Notes under the pieces: model-generated | The model's database searches: none | The model's input: the letters and a program-made list of their open reading frames with translations, nothing else | Told to the model about the DNA's origin: nothing | Assembly (NCBI RefSeq): GCF_900100925.1 | Contig: NZ_FNKO01000002.1 | Span: forward strand, 1,240,001 to 1,304,000 | Reading direction: 5' to 3' | DNA: 64,000 nucleotides | Source: Actinopolyspora saharensis | GTDB taxonomy: Bacteria > Actinomycetota > Actinomycetes > Mycobacteriales > Pseudonocardiaceae | In this document: piece by piece, positions 34,171 through 44,951 of the stretch | Position numbering within the stretch: position 1 is the stretch's first letter | Layout: each line of letters begins with the position of its first letter | Position numbers and translations under genes: made by a program

Positions 34171-35997
34171 GTGCACAATCTCAACGTGATCGAAACGGCA
34201 CTCGTGGAACTCATCGACCGCGCGGAGGCCGAGTGTGCCGAGGCGCAGCGGACGGATCTGGGGAACCGATTACGGAAGATCCGCAGCCGGGTGCTCGATC
34301 CAGCACAGCTCGTCCTCGTCGTCGGTGAGCCGGAGCAGGGCAAGAGCGAGCTGATCAATTCTCTGGTCAACGCGCCCGTGTGCGCCACGGGCGAGAACGT
34401 GAGCACCGCCGTCCCCACGGTCGTGCGTCACTCCTCCGAGCCATCGGCACAGCTCGTCGAGCAGGAGACCACGCAGAGCGCCGTCGGAGGCGACCGGCTG
34501 CCGGTACCGGTGGACCAGCTGCACGACGAGCTGGACCGGGCCGTGCGCAACGGTCGCTCCGTCAGCAGGACCGAGGTCGGCCTGCCCCGCGCCCTGCTGG
34601 AGAACGGGCTCGCCCTCATGGACACCCCGGCCGTCGGCGGCGCGGTCAGCTCGCTGGGCGCGATCACCGAAGCCGCCGTGGCGGAGGCCGACGCCCTGCT
34701 CATGGTCTCGGACGCCACGCAGGAGCTGACGACCAACGAGCTGAACTTCCTGCGCAGAGTGACCGCGATGTGCCCGAACATCGCACTCGTGCAGCCCAAG
34801 GCGGACTTCGTCCCCGACTGGCGCCGGATCGTAGAGCTCAACCGCAAGCACCTCGCCAACGCGGGCATCGCGGGCAAGATATTCCCGGTCTCGTCCAAGA
34901 TCCGCGCCCGGGCGATGCGGGAGAAGAACCAGGACCTCAACGCCGAGTCCGGTTTCCCGCCGCTGCTGGACTACCTCCGCAAGGAGATGGCCAGCGCCCA
35001 CGAGCAGCTCACCCGCAAGCTCGTGGCGCACAACGTGACCGAGGCGATCGACCAGATCACCAACTCGCTCCGCGAGGAGCTGAACAACCAGAGCCCCCGC
35101 ACGGCCACCGAGACGCTGCTGGAGCTGGAGGCGGCGCAGCGCCGGGCCGAGGACCTCAAGCGGTTGTCCGGGCGCTGGCAGAAGACCCTCTCCGACGCGG
35201 TGCAGGAGCTGTACTCCGACATCGAGTACGACTTCAGGGAACGCAGCTGGGCCGTGCTGCACCAGGCCAACGAAACGCTGGACGAGGCGGATCCGAGCAC
35301 CACGTGGGAGGACTTCGAGGACTGGCTGAAGGAGAACCTGTCCGAGGCGGTCGCGGAAACCTTCGGCTGGTTGGACCGGCGCAGGGAGCGGATAACCGAA
35401 CAGGTCTCCGACGAGCTGCTCCGGGAGCACGTGCGAACCCTGCCCAGCAGCGACCCGATCCCCGTCCCGGACCCGCTGCAACGGGTCCCCGACCCCAAGG
35501 CTCCGAAGAACGCGAGCTTCCCGCGCAAGGACCAGATCCTGACCGGGCTGCGCGGGTCCTACGGCGGTGTGCTGATGTTCGGCCTGGTAACCAAGATGGC
35601 GGGGCTGCCGCTGATGAACGTGGTCTCCATCTCCGCGGGGCTGGTGCTGGGCAGCAAGAGCCTCAACGAGGAGAAGGACAGCAGGCTGAAGCGCCGCCAG
35701 GCCGAGGCCCGCACGGCGGTGCAGCGCTACGTCGAGCACGTGGTGTTCCAGGTCAACAAGGAAGCACGCGACTCCATCCGCCACATGCACCAGACCCTGC
35801 ACGACCACTGCAATCAGATCACCGAGCAGGCCCAGATCAGAATCAGCCGATCCATTCAGGACACCAAGCGCATGGCAGAGCAGGACGCCGTGGACAGGGA
35901 CGCGCGCGCCAGGGAGATCAAGAAGAAGCTCGAGGAGCTCAACGTGCTGCGCAAACGGGCCAGCACGCTGACGTCCAACCGCATAGCAGCAGCATGA
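34171..35997 (+). CDS. iniA: IniA-like dynamin-family GTPase
   Basis: A 608-residue bacterial dynamin-like GTPase. The G1 loop is VVGEPEQGKSELINSLV (residues 50-66), G3 is LMDTPAVGG near 150, and a long helical stalk follows. A hydrophobic segment (GGVLMFGLVTKMAGLPLMNVVS, shortened here) near 465-490 resembles the membrane-inserting paddle, and a coiled-coil helix ends the protein. Mycobacterial IniA is a membrane-remodelling dynamin induced by cell-wall antibiotics. G4 (T/NKxD) is replaced by QPKAD. GTG 34171 has no clear ribosome site, so a leaderless or later start is possible. The stop overlaps iniC as ATGA. Confidence 0.9.
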   Translation: MHNLNVIETALVELIDRAEAECAEAQRTDLGNRLRKIRSRVLDPAQLVLVVGEPEQGKSELINSLVNAPVCATGENVSTAVPTVVRHSSEPSAQLVEQETTQSAVGGDRLPVPVDQLHDELDRAVRNGRSVSRTEVGLPRALLENGLALMDTPAVGGAVSSLGAITEAAVAEADALLMVSDATQELTTNELNFLRRVTAMCPNIALVQPKADFVPDWRRIVELNRKHLANAGIAGKIFPVSSKIRARAMREKNQDLNAESGFPPLLDYLRKEMASAHEQLTRKLVAHNVTEAIDQITNSLREELNNQSPRTATETLLELEAAQRRAEDLKRLSGRWQKTLSDAVQELYSDIEYDFRERSWAVLHQANETLDEADPSTTWEDFEDWLKENLSEAVAETFGWLDRRRERITEQVSDELLREHVRTLPSSDPIPVPDPLQRVPDPKAPKNASFPRKDQILTGLRGSYGGVLMFGLVTKMAGLPLMNVVSISAGLVLGSKSLNEEKDSRLKRRQAEARTAVQRYVEHVVFQVNKEARDSIRHMHQTLHDHCNQITEQAQIRISRSIQDTKRMAEQDAVDRDARAREIKKKLEELNVLRKRASTLTSNRIAAA

Positions 35998-37484
35998 ACG
36001 CACCGAACGACGACGAGAACGCCCCGACGGGACTGCTGGGGCAGGCCAGGGCGCTGCTGCTGCGGACCATGACCTTCTACCGCGACGACCCGCGCACCGC
36101 GGGTTGGCTGCGCACCCGTCTGGAGAGGTTGTCCGAACCACTCCGCATGGCCGTGACCGGCCGGGTGAAGTCGGGCAAGTCCACGCTGATCAACGCGCTG
36201 GTCGGCTCCGAACTAGCCCCGAGCGACCCCGAGGAGCGCACCCAGGTCAACACGGTGTTCCGCTACGGCACCGAACCCAGGATCACCGTGCACACCCCGC
36301 ACGGGACCCAGCAGACCATGTCCACGGGCAAGCTGGACCCGGCCACCATCCGCGACCTGCAGCGCTGGCGCCCCGACGAGGTGGCCCGACTGGTGATCGA
36401 GTCCCCCTCGCCGGGGCTGCAGGCGATCACGCTGATCGAGACCCCCGGTGTCGCCTCGACGGCCGTGCAGGAGACCGGCAGGTCCGCGCTCGCGCAGATA
36501 CTCTCCGAGGCCGATGCGGTCCTGTACCTGACCCGGCACCCGCAGCAGACCGACATCCAGTTCCTGCACTCGGTGCACGAGCTGCGGGTCGCGCGCAGGG
36601 CCCCGATCAACACCGTTCTCGCGCTGTCCAGGGCCGACGAAGCGGCAACCGGCAGTGACGACTCGGTGGACACCGCGGAGCGGATGGCCGCCCACCACCG
36701 GCAGGACCCGAAGGTGCGCTCCTTCGCGCAGTACGTCGTCCCCGTGGCCGGGCTGCTCGCCCAGGCCGGGGCCACGCTGGACCAGCAGCGCTTCGACGCG
36801 CTGCTCGCCCTCGCCGCGCTGCCCCGGCAACGGCTCGAGGAGCAGCTGCTGTCGGCGGACAGGTTCTCGAAGGCGACCGAGCCGGAGGAGCTCGACACCG
36901 AGACCAGGCAGAACCTGCTGCGCGAGTTCGGCCTGTTCGGGTTGCAGCGGGCCCTGGCGCTGCTCGGTCAGGGAACGAGCGACTTCGCCAGGCTGCGCAC
37001 GGCGCTGCTGGACGAGAGCAGGATCGGTGCCCTGCAGGAGGCGGTGCACCTGCAGTTCGTGGAGCGCCAGGAGGCGCTGCGCGCGCGTTCGGTGCTGATG
37101 GCCGTGGACATGGTGCTGCGGGCCAACCCTCGCCCGGGGAGCAGGCAGCTCCAGGGGGAACTGGACCGGTTGCTGGCCAACGCCCACGAGTGGGACGAGC
37201 TGCGCACGCTCTCCGGGCTGTGGTCGCGGCAGCTGCGGCTGCCCCCCGGGCTGCGCGAGGAGGCCGAGAGGCTGCTGGGGGCCTACGGTCCCCAACCGCA
37301 GGCCCGGCTCGGCCTGCCGGCGCAGACCCAGCCCCGGGAGCTGGTCGAGCGCGCGGGAGCGGTCACCCGACGCTGGCGGGCGCTGGCCTCCGATCCGCTC
37401 TTCGACCGGGCGCACCGCGAAGCCGTCCGCACCGTCCAGCGCAGCTGCGAACGGATGCTGGCCGCGCTGTGCAACGCCCAGTGA
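35994..37484 (+). CDS. iniC: IniC-like dynamin-family GTPase
   Basis: A 496-residue second dynamin-like GTPase. The G1 loop is VTGRVKSGKSTLINALVG (residues 54-71), the switch threonine lies in EERTQVNTVFRYG, G3 is IETPGVAST and G4-like is LSRADE. The stalk is shorter than in IniA and no membrane paddle is obvious. Adjacent pairs of unequal dynamin-like proteins often work as hetero-oligomers, as expected for IniA-IniC. ATG 35994 overlaps the iniA stop by 4 nt and fixes the start; the longer open frame upstream is antisense-like noise. A hairpin follows. Confidence 0.9.
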   Translation: MNAPNDDENAPTGLLGQARALLLRTMTFYRDDPRTAGWLRTRLERLSEPLRMAVTGRVKSGKSTLINALVGSELAPSDPEERTQVNTVFRYGTEPRITVHTPHGTQQTMSTGKLDPATIRDLQRWRPDEVARLVIESPSPGLQAITLIETPGVASTAVQETGRSALAQILSEADAVLYLTRHPQQTDIQFLHSVHELRVARRAPINTVLALSRADEAATGSDDSVDTAERMAAHHRQDPKVRSFAQYVVPVAGLLAQAGATLDQQRFDALLALAALPRQRLEEQLLSADRFSKATEPEELDTETRQNLLREFGLFGLQRALALLGQGTSDFARLRTALLDESRIGALQEAVHLQFVERQEALRARSVLMAVDMVLRANPRPGSRQLQGELDRLLANAHEWDELRTLSGLWSRQLRLPPGLREEAERLLGAYGPQPQARLGLPAQTQPRELVERAGAVTRRWRALASDPLFDRAHREAVRTVQRSCERMLAALCNAQ

Positions 37485-37525
37485 CCGGGGTGCGCCGCTC
37501 GGTGCGGGCCGGGACTCCGGCGTAG

Positions 37526-37547
37526 GGAGGCGCGGTGGGCCGCCTCC
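37526..37547. terminator. Bidirectional hairpin between iniC and GT87 gene
   Basis: GGAGGCG (37526-37532) pairs with CGCCTCC (37541-37547) around an 8-nt loop, in the 66-nt space between two convergent stops. Confidence 0.6.
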
Positions 37548-37550
37548 GAC

Positions 37551-38933
37551 TCACCGGGAGCTCGTCGGTTCGACTTCCCGCTGCGGTGGGGCGGGAGCAC
37601 CGCTCAACCGCGCCGGGGACGGCCCCAAGTGCCCGGTGGGCGCGGGTGCGGCACCGCGATTCCGCCACGGCGGCTCGCCCGCGGAGACGTCGTGGGCCAG
37701 CAGGGTCACCAGCAGCGCGAGAACCAGCCCCGCCCCCAGCAGGACGTAGGAGGCGGCGCTCAACTGCTCCAGCACCCCGAGCTCGACCATGCTGTCCCGT
37801 TCGGCCGGGAGATCGGTGTACGGTGCCGCCCTGATGACCAGGATCGAGGCCACGGCCGCGAACAGCCACGGGAAACCGCGGTCGAGCAGCCCGTGCACGA
37901 TCATCAACAGGATGGCGGGGACGATCCACACCCAGTGGTTCGACCACGCCGTCGGTGAGACGAGCAGGGAGAACACGCCGATGGTCGTCACGGCCAGCGG
38001 CGTGCTGCCGCGGTGGGCGCAGTAGGCGGTCGCGGCGGCCAGCAGCAGGCAGAGCACGATCCAGCCGACGAAGCGTGCCGTCGGTTCGAGATCCGTGCGG
38101 GACAGCACGGCCAGCACCGACTGGTTGCCGCGCAGCGGCGAGCCGAACGCAGCGGCCGCGGGCCCCTGCCCGAACCAGTAGTCCATCGAGGCGCCGAAGT
38201 CCACCACGAAACCGCTCAGCGTGGCGCCGAGGAAAGTGGCCACGACCGACGAGACCGCCCGGAAATTCCCGCGCACCAGAAACAGCAGCACGAAAGCCGC
38301 CGGAACCAGCTTCACCGCTGCTGCTGTTCCGATCAGCATTCCGCGCGGCCAACGCGGCGTGGAAACGAGGCAGTCGAAGGCCACGAGCCCCATCAGAACT
38401 ATGTTGATCTGGCCCTGCCCGAACGAATTCGCCACCGGGTCGATCAGCAGGCAGGACTGCGCCGCGACGACGGCTACCGCCAAGGCCGTCCTGCCGCCCA
38501 GCCGGGGGACCGCGCGGCGCAGCACCAGGTACAACGTCCCCACCAGCGCGACCACGTTGACCAGGTAGAGCAGCGTGATGTCCAGCTTGAGCGGCAGCAC
38601 GGCCAGCGGGGTCAACGGCAGCAGGGCGAACGGGGGGTAGACCCAGGGCAGCGGACCGTCGTTGCTTACCGGGGCGTGCGAGGTCAGCACCTCCCCACCG
38701 GAGATCCAGGCGTGCACCGCTCTGCGGTAAACCTCGTGATCGGGCCAGGTCTGCTGACTCGCCACGTCGGAGAGCAGCGTCCACAGAAGCAGTCCCGCCG
38801 ATACCACCGTCACGAGGGGAGCGCATTTCTCCACTAACCGGTATAACTCGCCTCGCGAATCGGTTCCCTCTTCGTCCGGCAGGAGTTCCGATCTCCTGGT
38901 CAGGACAGCACGACCTTCGAACATCTCCAACAA
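37551..38933 (-). CDS. GT87-family polyprenyl-phosphate mannosyltransferase-like membrane protein
   Basis: A 460-residue polytopic protein with about ten hydrophobic helices. It matches the DUF2029/GT87 group that includes mycobacterial PimE and arabinofuran mannosyltransferases. The first loop after helix 1 carries WPDHEVYRRAVHAW, the expected acidic site, and LPWVYPPFALL is typical. These enzymes use polyprenyl-phosphate-mannose on the outer face of the membrane to extend lipoglycans. The C-terminus is Pro/Arg-rich and cytosolic. It converges on iniC. The exact acceptor is not predictable. The frame opens at 38933; downstream in-frame Met codons leave the first 20 residues uncertain. Confidence 0.82.
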   Translation of the reverse strand: MLEMFEGRAVLTRRSELLPDEEGTDSRGELYRLVEKCAPLVTVVSAGLLLWTLLSDVASQQTWPDHEVYRRAVHAWISGGEVLTSHAPVSNDGPLPWVYPPFALLPLTPLAVLPLKLDITLLYLVNVVALVGTLYLVLRRAVPRLGGRTALAVAVVAAQSCLLIDPVANSFGQGQINIVLMGLVAFDCLVSTPRWPRGMLIGTAAAVKLVPAAFVLLFLVRGNFRAVSSVVATFLGATLSGFVVDFGASMDYWFGQGPAAAAFGSPLRGNQSVLAVLSRTDLEPTARFVGWIVLCLLLAAATAYCAHRGSTPLAVTTIGVFSLLVSPTAWSNHWVWIVPAILLMIVHGLLDRGFPWLFAAVASILVIRAAPYTDLPAERDSMVELGVLEQLSAASYVLLGAGLVLALLVTLLAHDVSAGEPPWRNRGAAPAPTGHLGPSPARLSGAPAPPQREVEPTSSR

Positions 38934-39226
38934 GCTACATCAACTACACACGGTCACATCCCTATCTCGATCCGATAACTGGATTTTTCCCATTCCGCCG
39001 CGTCCCGTCTTCGGAATCCCCGCCGGGGGCCGGCCCTCCCGGAAGCGGGGCCCGGTAGCTGGCCCGGGACAGAAATCGGGCCCGGCAGTGCGGCGTGCAC
39101 CACCGGGCCAGATCACGTGGTGGGAAGCGCGGTCAGCGGCAACCCGGTCGACCTCCGGGGCCGACCCGGTGGTCACGGGGGAACCTCCCGCGACCACCGC
39201 GACGCCTCACGCGAGTCCGCGAAGCG

Positions 39227-40672
39227 TCAGTTCTGGACCTTCTCGGCGATCTTGTCGCCGGTGTCCTTGTCCACGTTCCGCCAGTACTGCAGCGCGCGGT
39301 CCAGGATGGGCTGGCTGACGCCCTTGGACAGGTGGCCCGCGACGTTGTTCACGAAGCGCTGCCGCTCCTCCTCGCTGAAGACCTCGCGGACCATGGTCCC
39401 GGCCTGGCCGAAGTCGTCGTCCTCGGCGTGCTTCTCGTAGGCCGTGCGGACGACCTCCTGCTCGAGCCCCTGAGCGGAGTCCTCGCTGCCGTTGCGCGTG
39501 TCGGCGTGCGGGCCTCCGTAGGAGTTCGGCGCGTACACCGGGTCCTGCCCGTAGCTGTACCGCATCGGGCCGTCCTTGGCGTAGGAGTTCACCTGTGCGG
39601 TGGGCCGGTTGACCGGCAGGTCCATGTAGTTCGGGCCGATGCGGTAGCGGTGGGCGTCCGGGTAGGAGAACAGCCGACCCTGCAGCATCTTGTCCGGCGA
39701 GGTGCCGGTGCCCGGGACCAGGTTGGACGGCTCGAAGGCGGCCTGCTCGATCTGCGCGAAGTAGTTCTCCGGGTTGCGGTTGAGCACGAACCGGCCGACC
39801 TTGATCAGCGGGTAGTCGCCGTGCGGCCACACCTTGGTCAGGTCGAACGGGTTGAACCGGTACTCAGCGGCCTCCTCGAGCGGCATGACCTGCACGTACA
39901 GCGTCCAGCTCGGGTTGTTGCCGGACTTGATGCTGGACCACAGGTCACGGATGTGGGCGTCGCTGTCCTCACCGGCCAGCCGGTCGGCCTCCTCCTGGGT
40001 GAGGAAGTCGTGCCCCTGGTCGGTCTTGAAGTGGTACTTGACCCAGAACTTCTCGCCCTTGGCGTTCTCCCACAGGTAGGTGTGGGAGCCGTAGAGGTTC
40101 ATGTTCCGCCAGGTCTTCGGGATGCCCCGGTCACCCATCAGCCAGGTGACCTGGTGGGCCGACTCGGGGCACTGGCTCCAGAAGTCCCACTGCATGTCGT
40201 GGTCGCGCAGGTGGTTGTCCGCGCGGCGCTTCTGGGAGCGGATGAAGTCGGGGAACTTGATCGCGTCCCTGATGAAGAACACCGGGGTGTTGTTGCCCAC
40301 GAGGTCGAAGTTGCCCTCGGAGGTGTAGAACTTGATGGCCGTGCCGCGCGGGTCGCGCCAGGTGTCGGGGGACCCCAGCTCACCCGCGACCGAGGAGAAC
40401 CGGATCAGCGTCTCGGTCTTGACGCCGGGCTGGAACAGCGCAGCCTTGGTGTACTGGCTCACGTCCTCGGTGGTCTCGAAGAAGCCGAATGCGCCACCAC
40501 CCTTGGCGTGCACCACGCGCTCGGGAACCCGCTCCCGGTTGAACTGCGCGTTCTTCTCGATCATGTAGTGGTCCTGCAGCAGCACCGGACCGTTGGGACC
40601 TGCCGTCAGCGAGTGGTCGTCGCTGGCCACCGGAATGCCGGCGTTGGTCGTCGTGGGTCGTGGCGAACTCAC
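39227..40672 (-). CDS. katA: Monofunctional heme catalase
   Basis: A 481-residue clade 3 small-subunit catalase that dismutates hydrogen peroxide. The distal active-site segment [15 protein letters not shown] holds the catalytic His, [17 protein letters not shown] is conserved, NTPVFFIRD precedes the distal Asn region, and proximal heme-Tyr motif [14 protein letters not shown] is intact. Length matches catalases of 480-500 residues. ATG is preceded by GAGGAACGATC. It starts 36 nt after the fur-type gene on the same strand and is probably controlled by it. The stop is followed by a small GACGC/GCGTC inverted repeat. Confidence 0.96.
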   Translation of the reverse strand: MSSPRPTTTNAGIPVASDDHSLTAGPNGPVLLQDHYMIEKNAQFNRERVPERVVHAKGGGAFGFFETTEDVSQYTKAALFQPGVKTETLIRFSSVAGELGSPDTWRDPRGTAIKFYTSEGNFDLVGNNTPVFFIRDAIKFPDFIRSQKRRADNHLRDHDMQWDFWSQCPESAHQVTWLMGDRGIPKTWRNMNLYGSHTYLWENAKGEKFWVKYHFKTDQGHDFLTQEEADRLAGEDSDAHIRDLWSSIKSGNNPSWTLYVQVMPLEEAAEYRFNPFDLTKVWPHGDYPLIKVGRFVLNRNPENYFAQIEQAAFEPSNLVPGTGTSPDKMLQGRLFSYPDAHRYRIGPNYMDLPVNRPTAQVNSYAKDGPMRYSYGQDPVYAPNSYGGPHADTRNGSEDSAQGLEQEVVRTAYEKHAEDDDFGQAGTMVREVFSEEERQRFVNNVAGHLSKGVSQPILDRALQYWRNVDKDTGDKIAEKVQN

Positions 40673-40708
40673 GATCGTTCCTCCTCGTGGTGGTTTGGCG
40701 TCCGTCGA

Positions 40709-41164
40709 TCACTCCGCGGCGGACTTGCAATCGGGGCACTGACCCCAGAACACGATCTCCGCTTCGTCGATGGAGTACCCGGAGGTCGACGAAGGCGTCA
40801 GGCACGGCGCCGCGCCCTGGACGCAGTCGACGTCCTCGGTCCTACCGCAAGCACGACACACCAGGTGATGATGGTTGTCGGCTGTGCGGGACTCGAAACG
40901 CGCCGGATGACCGGCCGGTTCGATCCTGCGCAACAACCCTGCGGCCGTGCACGCGTGCAGCACGTCGTAAACGGCCTGGGTGGACACCGACCCGAGGTGC
41001 TGTCTCACGGCATCGGCCACCTGGTCGGCGGTCGAGTGCGGATTGTCCGACAGCCAGTCGAGCACGGCCGTGCGCGGCGCGGTCGCCCGCAGTCCGGACG
41101 CACGCAACCTCTCACGTGCGCTGCTCGCTGCGGAATGACCGCTGGATCTCGTGCTGGGTGCCAT
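40709..41164 (-). CDS. furA: Fur-family peroxide-responsive repressor
   Basis: A 151-residue FUR-family metalloregulator (FurA/CatR/PerR type). The winged helix covers about 15-85 (RATAPRTAVLDWLSDNPHST, VSTQAVYDVLHACTAAGLLRR). The metal-binding HHHLVCRACGRTEDVDC follows at about 95-113 and a second CPDC pair closes the protein (QCPDC), both for structural zinc. It is co-directional with and 36 nt upstream of katA, the arrangement seen for furA-katG and catR-catA, where the oxidised repressor releases the operon. ATG 41164 probably begins a leaderless mRNA. Confidence 0.93.
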   Translation of the reverse strand: MAPSTRSSGHSAASSARERLRASGLRATAPRTAVLDWLSDNPHSTADQVADAVRQHLGSVSTQAVYDVLHACTAAGLLRRIEPAGHPARFESRTADNHHHLVCRACGRTEDVDCVQGAAPCLTPSSTSGYSIDEAEIVFWGQCPDCKSAAE

Positions 41165-41173
41165 AGCTCTGCC

Positions 41174-41204
41174 AGTATGCCACGCACAGATTGGAATAAG
41201 TCAA
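41174..41204 (-). promoter_or_regulatory. furA-katA promoter with FurA-box-like sequence
   Basis: On the minus strand, TTGACT (41199-41204) and CATACT (41174-41179) form -35 and -10 elements 19 nt apart. Transcription would start within a few bases of the ATG at 41164. The stretch CTTGACTTATTCCAATC between them resembles the furA operator described upstream of actinobacterial furA genes. Confidence 0.65.
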
Positions 41205-41405
41205 GAAAACACGCGAGAGGTCCACTCGGACGTGATCGATGCTCCGCGCGGAGCACTCCGCTGAGTGAGCGAGTTCACCCGGACCCGGCGCGCGGAGCGC
41301 GGCGACCGCGCCGCATCGGGATCACGCGGCCCCGCCGGCACCGAAACGACGGGCGCGCCGCGGTGCTCACCGCGACGCGCCCGTGAAGTGATCCTCCCGA
41401 CTCCG

Positions 41406-41436
41406 GCCCGCTCCCGGGGAGGCCCCGGAAGCGGGC
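41406..41436 (-). terminator. Terminator after gntP
   Basis: A 14-nt arm (41406-41419) pairs with 41423-41436 with one mismatch and a 3-nt loop, starting 6 nt past the permease stop. Confidence 0.75.
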
Positions 41437-41441
41437 GAGCC

Positions 41442-42851
<1,410 letters not shown>

Positions 42852-43151
42852 GAATCTGCCCCTCTATCACCACCGGGCATCACCCAAATGGATGCCGAAC
42901 ACGGGGGATCCTCACAAGGTGAACCCATTGACCGCCAGAGCTCTGTATCGCTTCAGTCATACTTTTTTTCATTGACGTTCACATTGTTGACACAGAGCAC
43001 TGCCAGTTGCTACCCGAGAGTAATCACATGCCCGGGAAATCCCGCCGGATCGCCGAAGACGCCCCCGACGCGACGGAGCTCGGCGCCCGGACGGGGGGTT
43101 CGACGCCACGCGCCGGAACACCCCCACCCCGAGGCCACCCGCCCGGAGGGG
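42852..43151. other. Spacer between gluconate kinase and permease genes
   Basis: A 300-nt gap between co-directional genes. The segment around 42950-43010 is AT-richer and holds TTGACGTTCACATTGTTGAC, two TTGAC copies 14 nt apart, which may be part of a promoter or GntR-type operator. No gene was recognised. Confidence 0.35.
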
Positions 43152-44645
43152 TCAGTCGGCGCGCGGGGCCAGCTCGCTCACCGCACGGTGCAGCCGCTCG
43201 AGCCCACCGCGCTGCTTCCGCAGCATCCGCGCCGCCTCGTGCTCCGGGGGAACCGTCCGGCTGGGACGCACCAGATCCGCCGCCTCCTCCAGCGAGTCCA
43301 ACTCACCGAGAGCACGCCAGGCCACCAGCACGGCCCCCAGCGCGGAGCCCCCGCTGTCGTCGGCCAGCTCGAGCTCGATCCCCAGCGCGGCGGCTATGGC
43401 CTCGGCCCAGACCCGGCTGCGGAAACCACCGCCGGTGGCCCGGACCGCGCGAACCTCGGCTCCGGTCTCGACCACCGCGTCCCGCACGAGCGCGAGCTGC
43501 TGGGCAACTCCCTCCAGCAGGGCACGAGTGATGTCGGCCCGGCCGTGCACGCGGCGCAGCCCGATCAGCGAACCGGTCAGTCCCGGCTCCCACCACGGGG
43601 CCCGCTCGCCCATCAGATAAGGCAGCGCCACCAGCCCGCGCGCCCCGGCGGGGACCTGCAGGGCCTCGTCCAGCAGGTCGGCCACGTCCACGCCGAACGC
43701 CTCTGAGGCCCACTGGCCGACGACGGCACCGTTGCTCACGGCACCTCCCGAGACCCACAGACCGTCCGCCAGGTAGTAGCAGAACGTGCGGCAGCGCTCG
43801 TCCACTCCCGGGGAGTCCCGCACCACGCGCAACGCCCCGCTGGTCCCGAGGGACAAACCGGCCACCCCGGTGCTGACCGCGCCGACCCCGAGATTGCCCA
43901 GCGGTCCGTCCCCCGCGCCGAGCACCACCGGAAGCCCCTCCGGCAGGCCGGTGGCGCGGGCGGCCTCCGCCGCCAGGGGCAGGACATCGGTCGGGGCCTT
44001 GATCTCCGGGAGCTGCTGCCTGCTCACCCCGGCCGTGGACAACGCCTCGTCGTGCCAGTCCAGCGTGGCCATCTCCTGCAGCCCGCTGCCCGAGGCCAGG
44101 GACTGGTCCGTGACGAACTCGCCGGTGAACGCAGTGAACACGAAGTCCTTCAGCGCGCACCAGCTCGCCACCGGTTCGACGAGGTCACGACGCTGCTGCG
44201 TCAACCACGCCAGCTTGACCATGACCGACTGGGGATGCACCGGCGTTCCGGTGGCGTGGTGCAGCCGGGCGGCGCGCTCCCAGTCACCGCGCAGCTTCTC
44301 GGCGACGTCCGCGCACCGACTGTCGGACAGGTGAAAAGCCGGAGTCACCGGCTCGCCCTCCGCGTCGAGACCGAGCAGCGAGTGCATGGCGGTGCTGAAC
44401 GACAACGCCCGCACTCGGTAACCGGCCTGCTGCGTCCAACTCACACACTCGGTCAACGCGGCGAACGCGGAATCCCGCACCGCCGCGGCGTCCTGGACGG
44501 CCTCCCCCGGCTCCTCGGTGCGCATTCCGTTCTCGCGTTCGGTCAGATGCAACACCGTTCCGGCCCGATCGGCGGCTACGGCCTTGGTGGCCGTCGAACC
44601 GAGGTCCAGGCCGAGGACGACCTCCTGAGTTCCGGATGCGCTCAT
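43152..44645 (-). CDS. gntK: FGGY-family gluconokinase
   Basis: A 497-residue sugar kinase of the FGGY family. It shows the N-terminal phosphate-1 loop VVLGLDLGSTATKAV, phosphate-2 VAGLSLGTSGALRVV, the FGGY-like ATGGGFRSRVWAEAIAAALG and adenosine region GGSALGAVLVAW. Sequence blocks (FSTAMHSLLGLD, PVHPQSVMVKLAWL) are those of gluconokinases rather than glycerol or xylulose kinases. It phosphorylates gluconate to 6-phosphogluconate. The adjoining GntP-type permease supports the substrate. ATG 44645 opens the frame. The upstream 240 nt contain no gene. Confidence 0.88.
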   Translation of the reverse strand: MSASGTQEVVLGLDLGSTATKAVAADRAGTVLHLTERENGMRTEEPGEAVQDAAAVRDSAFAALTECVSWTQQAGYRVRALSFSTAMHSLLGLDAEGEPVTPAFHLSDSRCADVAEKLRGDWERAARLHHATGTPVHPQSVMVKLAWLTQQRRDLVEPVASWCALKDFVFTAFTGEFVTDQSLASGSGLQEMATLDWHDEALSTAGVSRQQLPEIKAPTDVLPLAAEAARATGLPEGLPVVLGAGDGPLGNLGVGAVSTGVAGLSLGTSGALRVVRDSPGVDERCRTFCYYLADGLWVSGGAVSNGAVVGQWASEAFGVDVADLLDEALQVPAGARGLVALPYLMGERAPWWEPGLTGSLIGLRRVHGRADITRALLEGVAQQLALVRDAVVETGAEVRAVRATGGGFRSRVWAEAIAAALGIELELADDSGGSALGAVLVAWRALGELDSLEEAADLVRPSRTVPPEHEAARMLRKQRGGLERLHRAVSELAPRAD

Positions 44646-44884
44646 GCCCCTAACCTATCCGCCAGCGCGCGCTGGTCCCGATGGACGAGACACATGCCAT
44701 CCACGCGGGGGGACGCACCGGGCGAGCACGGCCGTCCGAACCGCGCTCTCAGCACGCGTCACCACCGCGCCGCGCGAGCGCGTCGAGATCGACCACCCAG
44801 CGGCAGGAGATGCCCGCCCCGGCTTGCTCGTGGCGATCCGTCCGCGCGGAATCCGGCGAAACCACCGCCACGGCAGGCGGAAAG

Positions 44885-44930
44885 TCCGGGGCCCGGAGGG
44901 CGCACCGCGGTGCGCCCTCCGGGCCCCGGA
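44885..44930 (-). terminator. Perfect 46-nt inverted repeat after asd
   Basis: Positions 44885-44907 and 44908-44930 are exact reverse complements, 23 bp with no spacer, so folding leaves a tight 4-nt loop. It starts 21 nt beyond the asd stop and is followed on the minus strand by a short T run. This is a very strong intrinsic terminator. The remaining 44646-44884 shows no gene. Confidence 0.85.
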
Positions 44931-44951
44931 AAGTGGATCAGCCCTGCTGCC

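Noticed and set aside
39095..41386. 763-residue plus-strand open frame opposite katA and furA
   Set aside because: It lies antisense to a clear catalase and Fur gene, has Val/Gly/Arg-rich shadow composition and matches no family.
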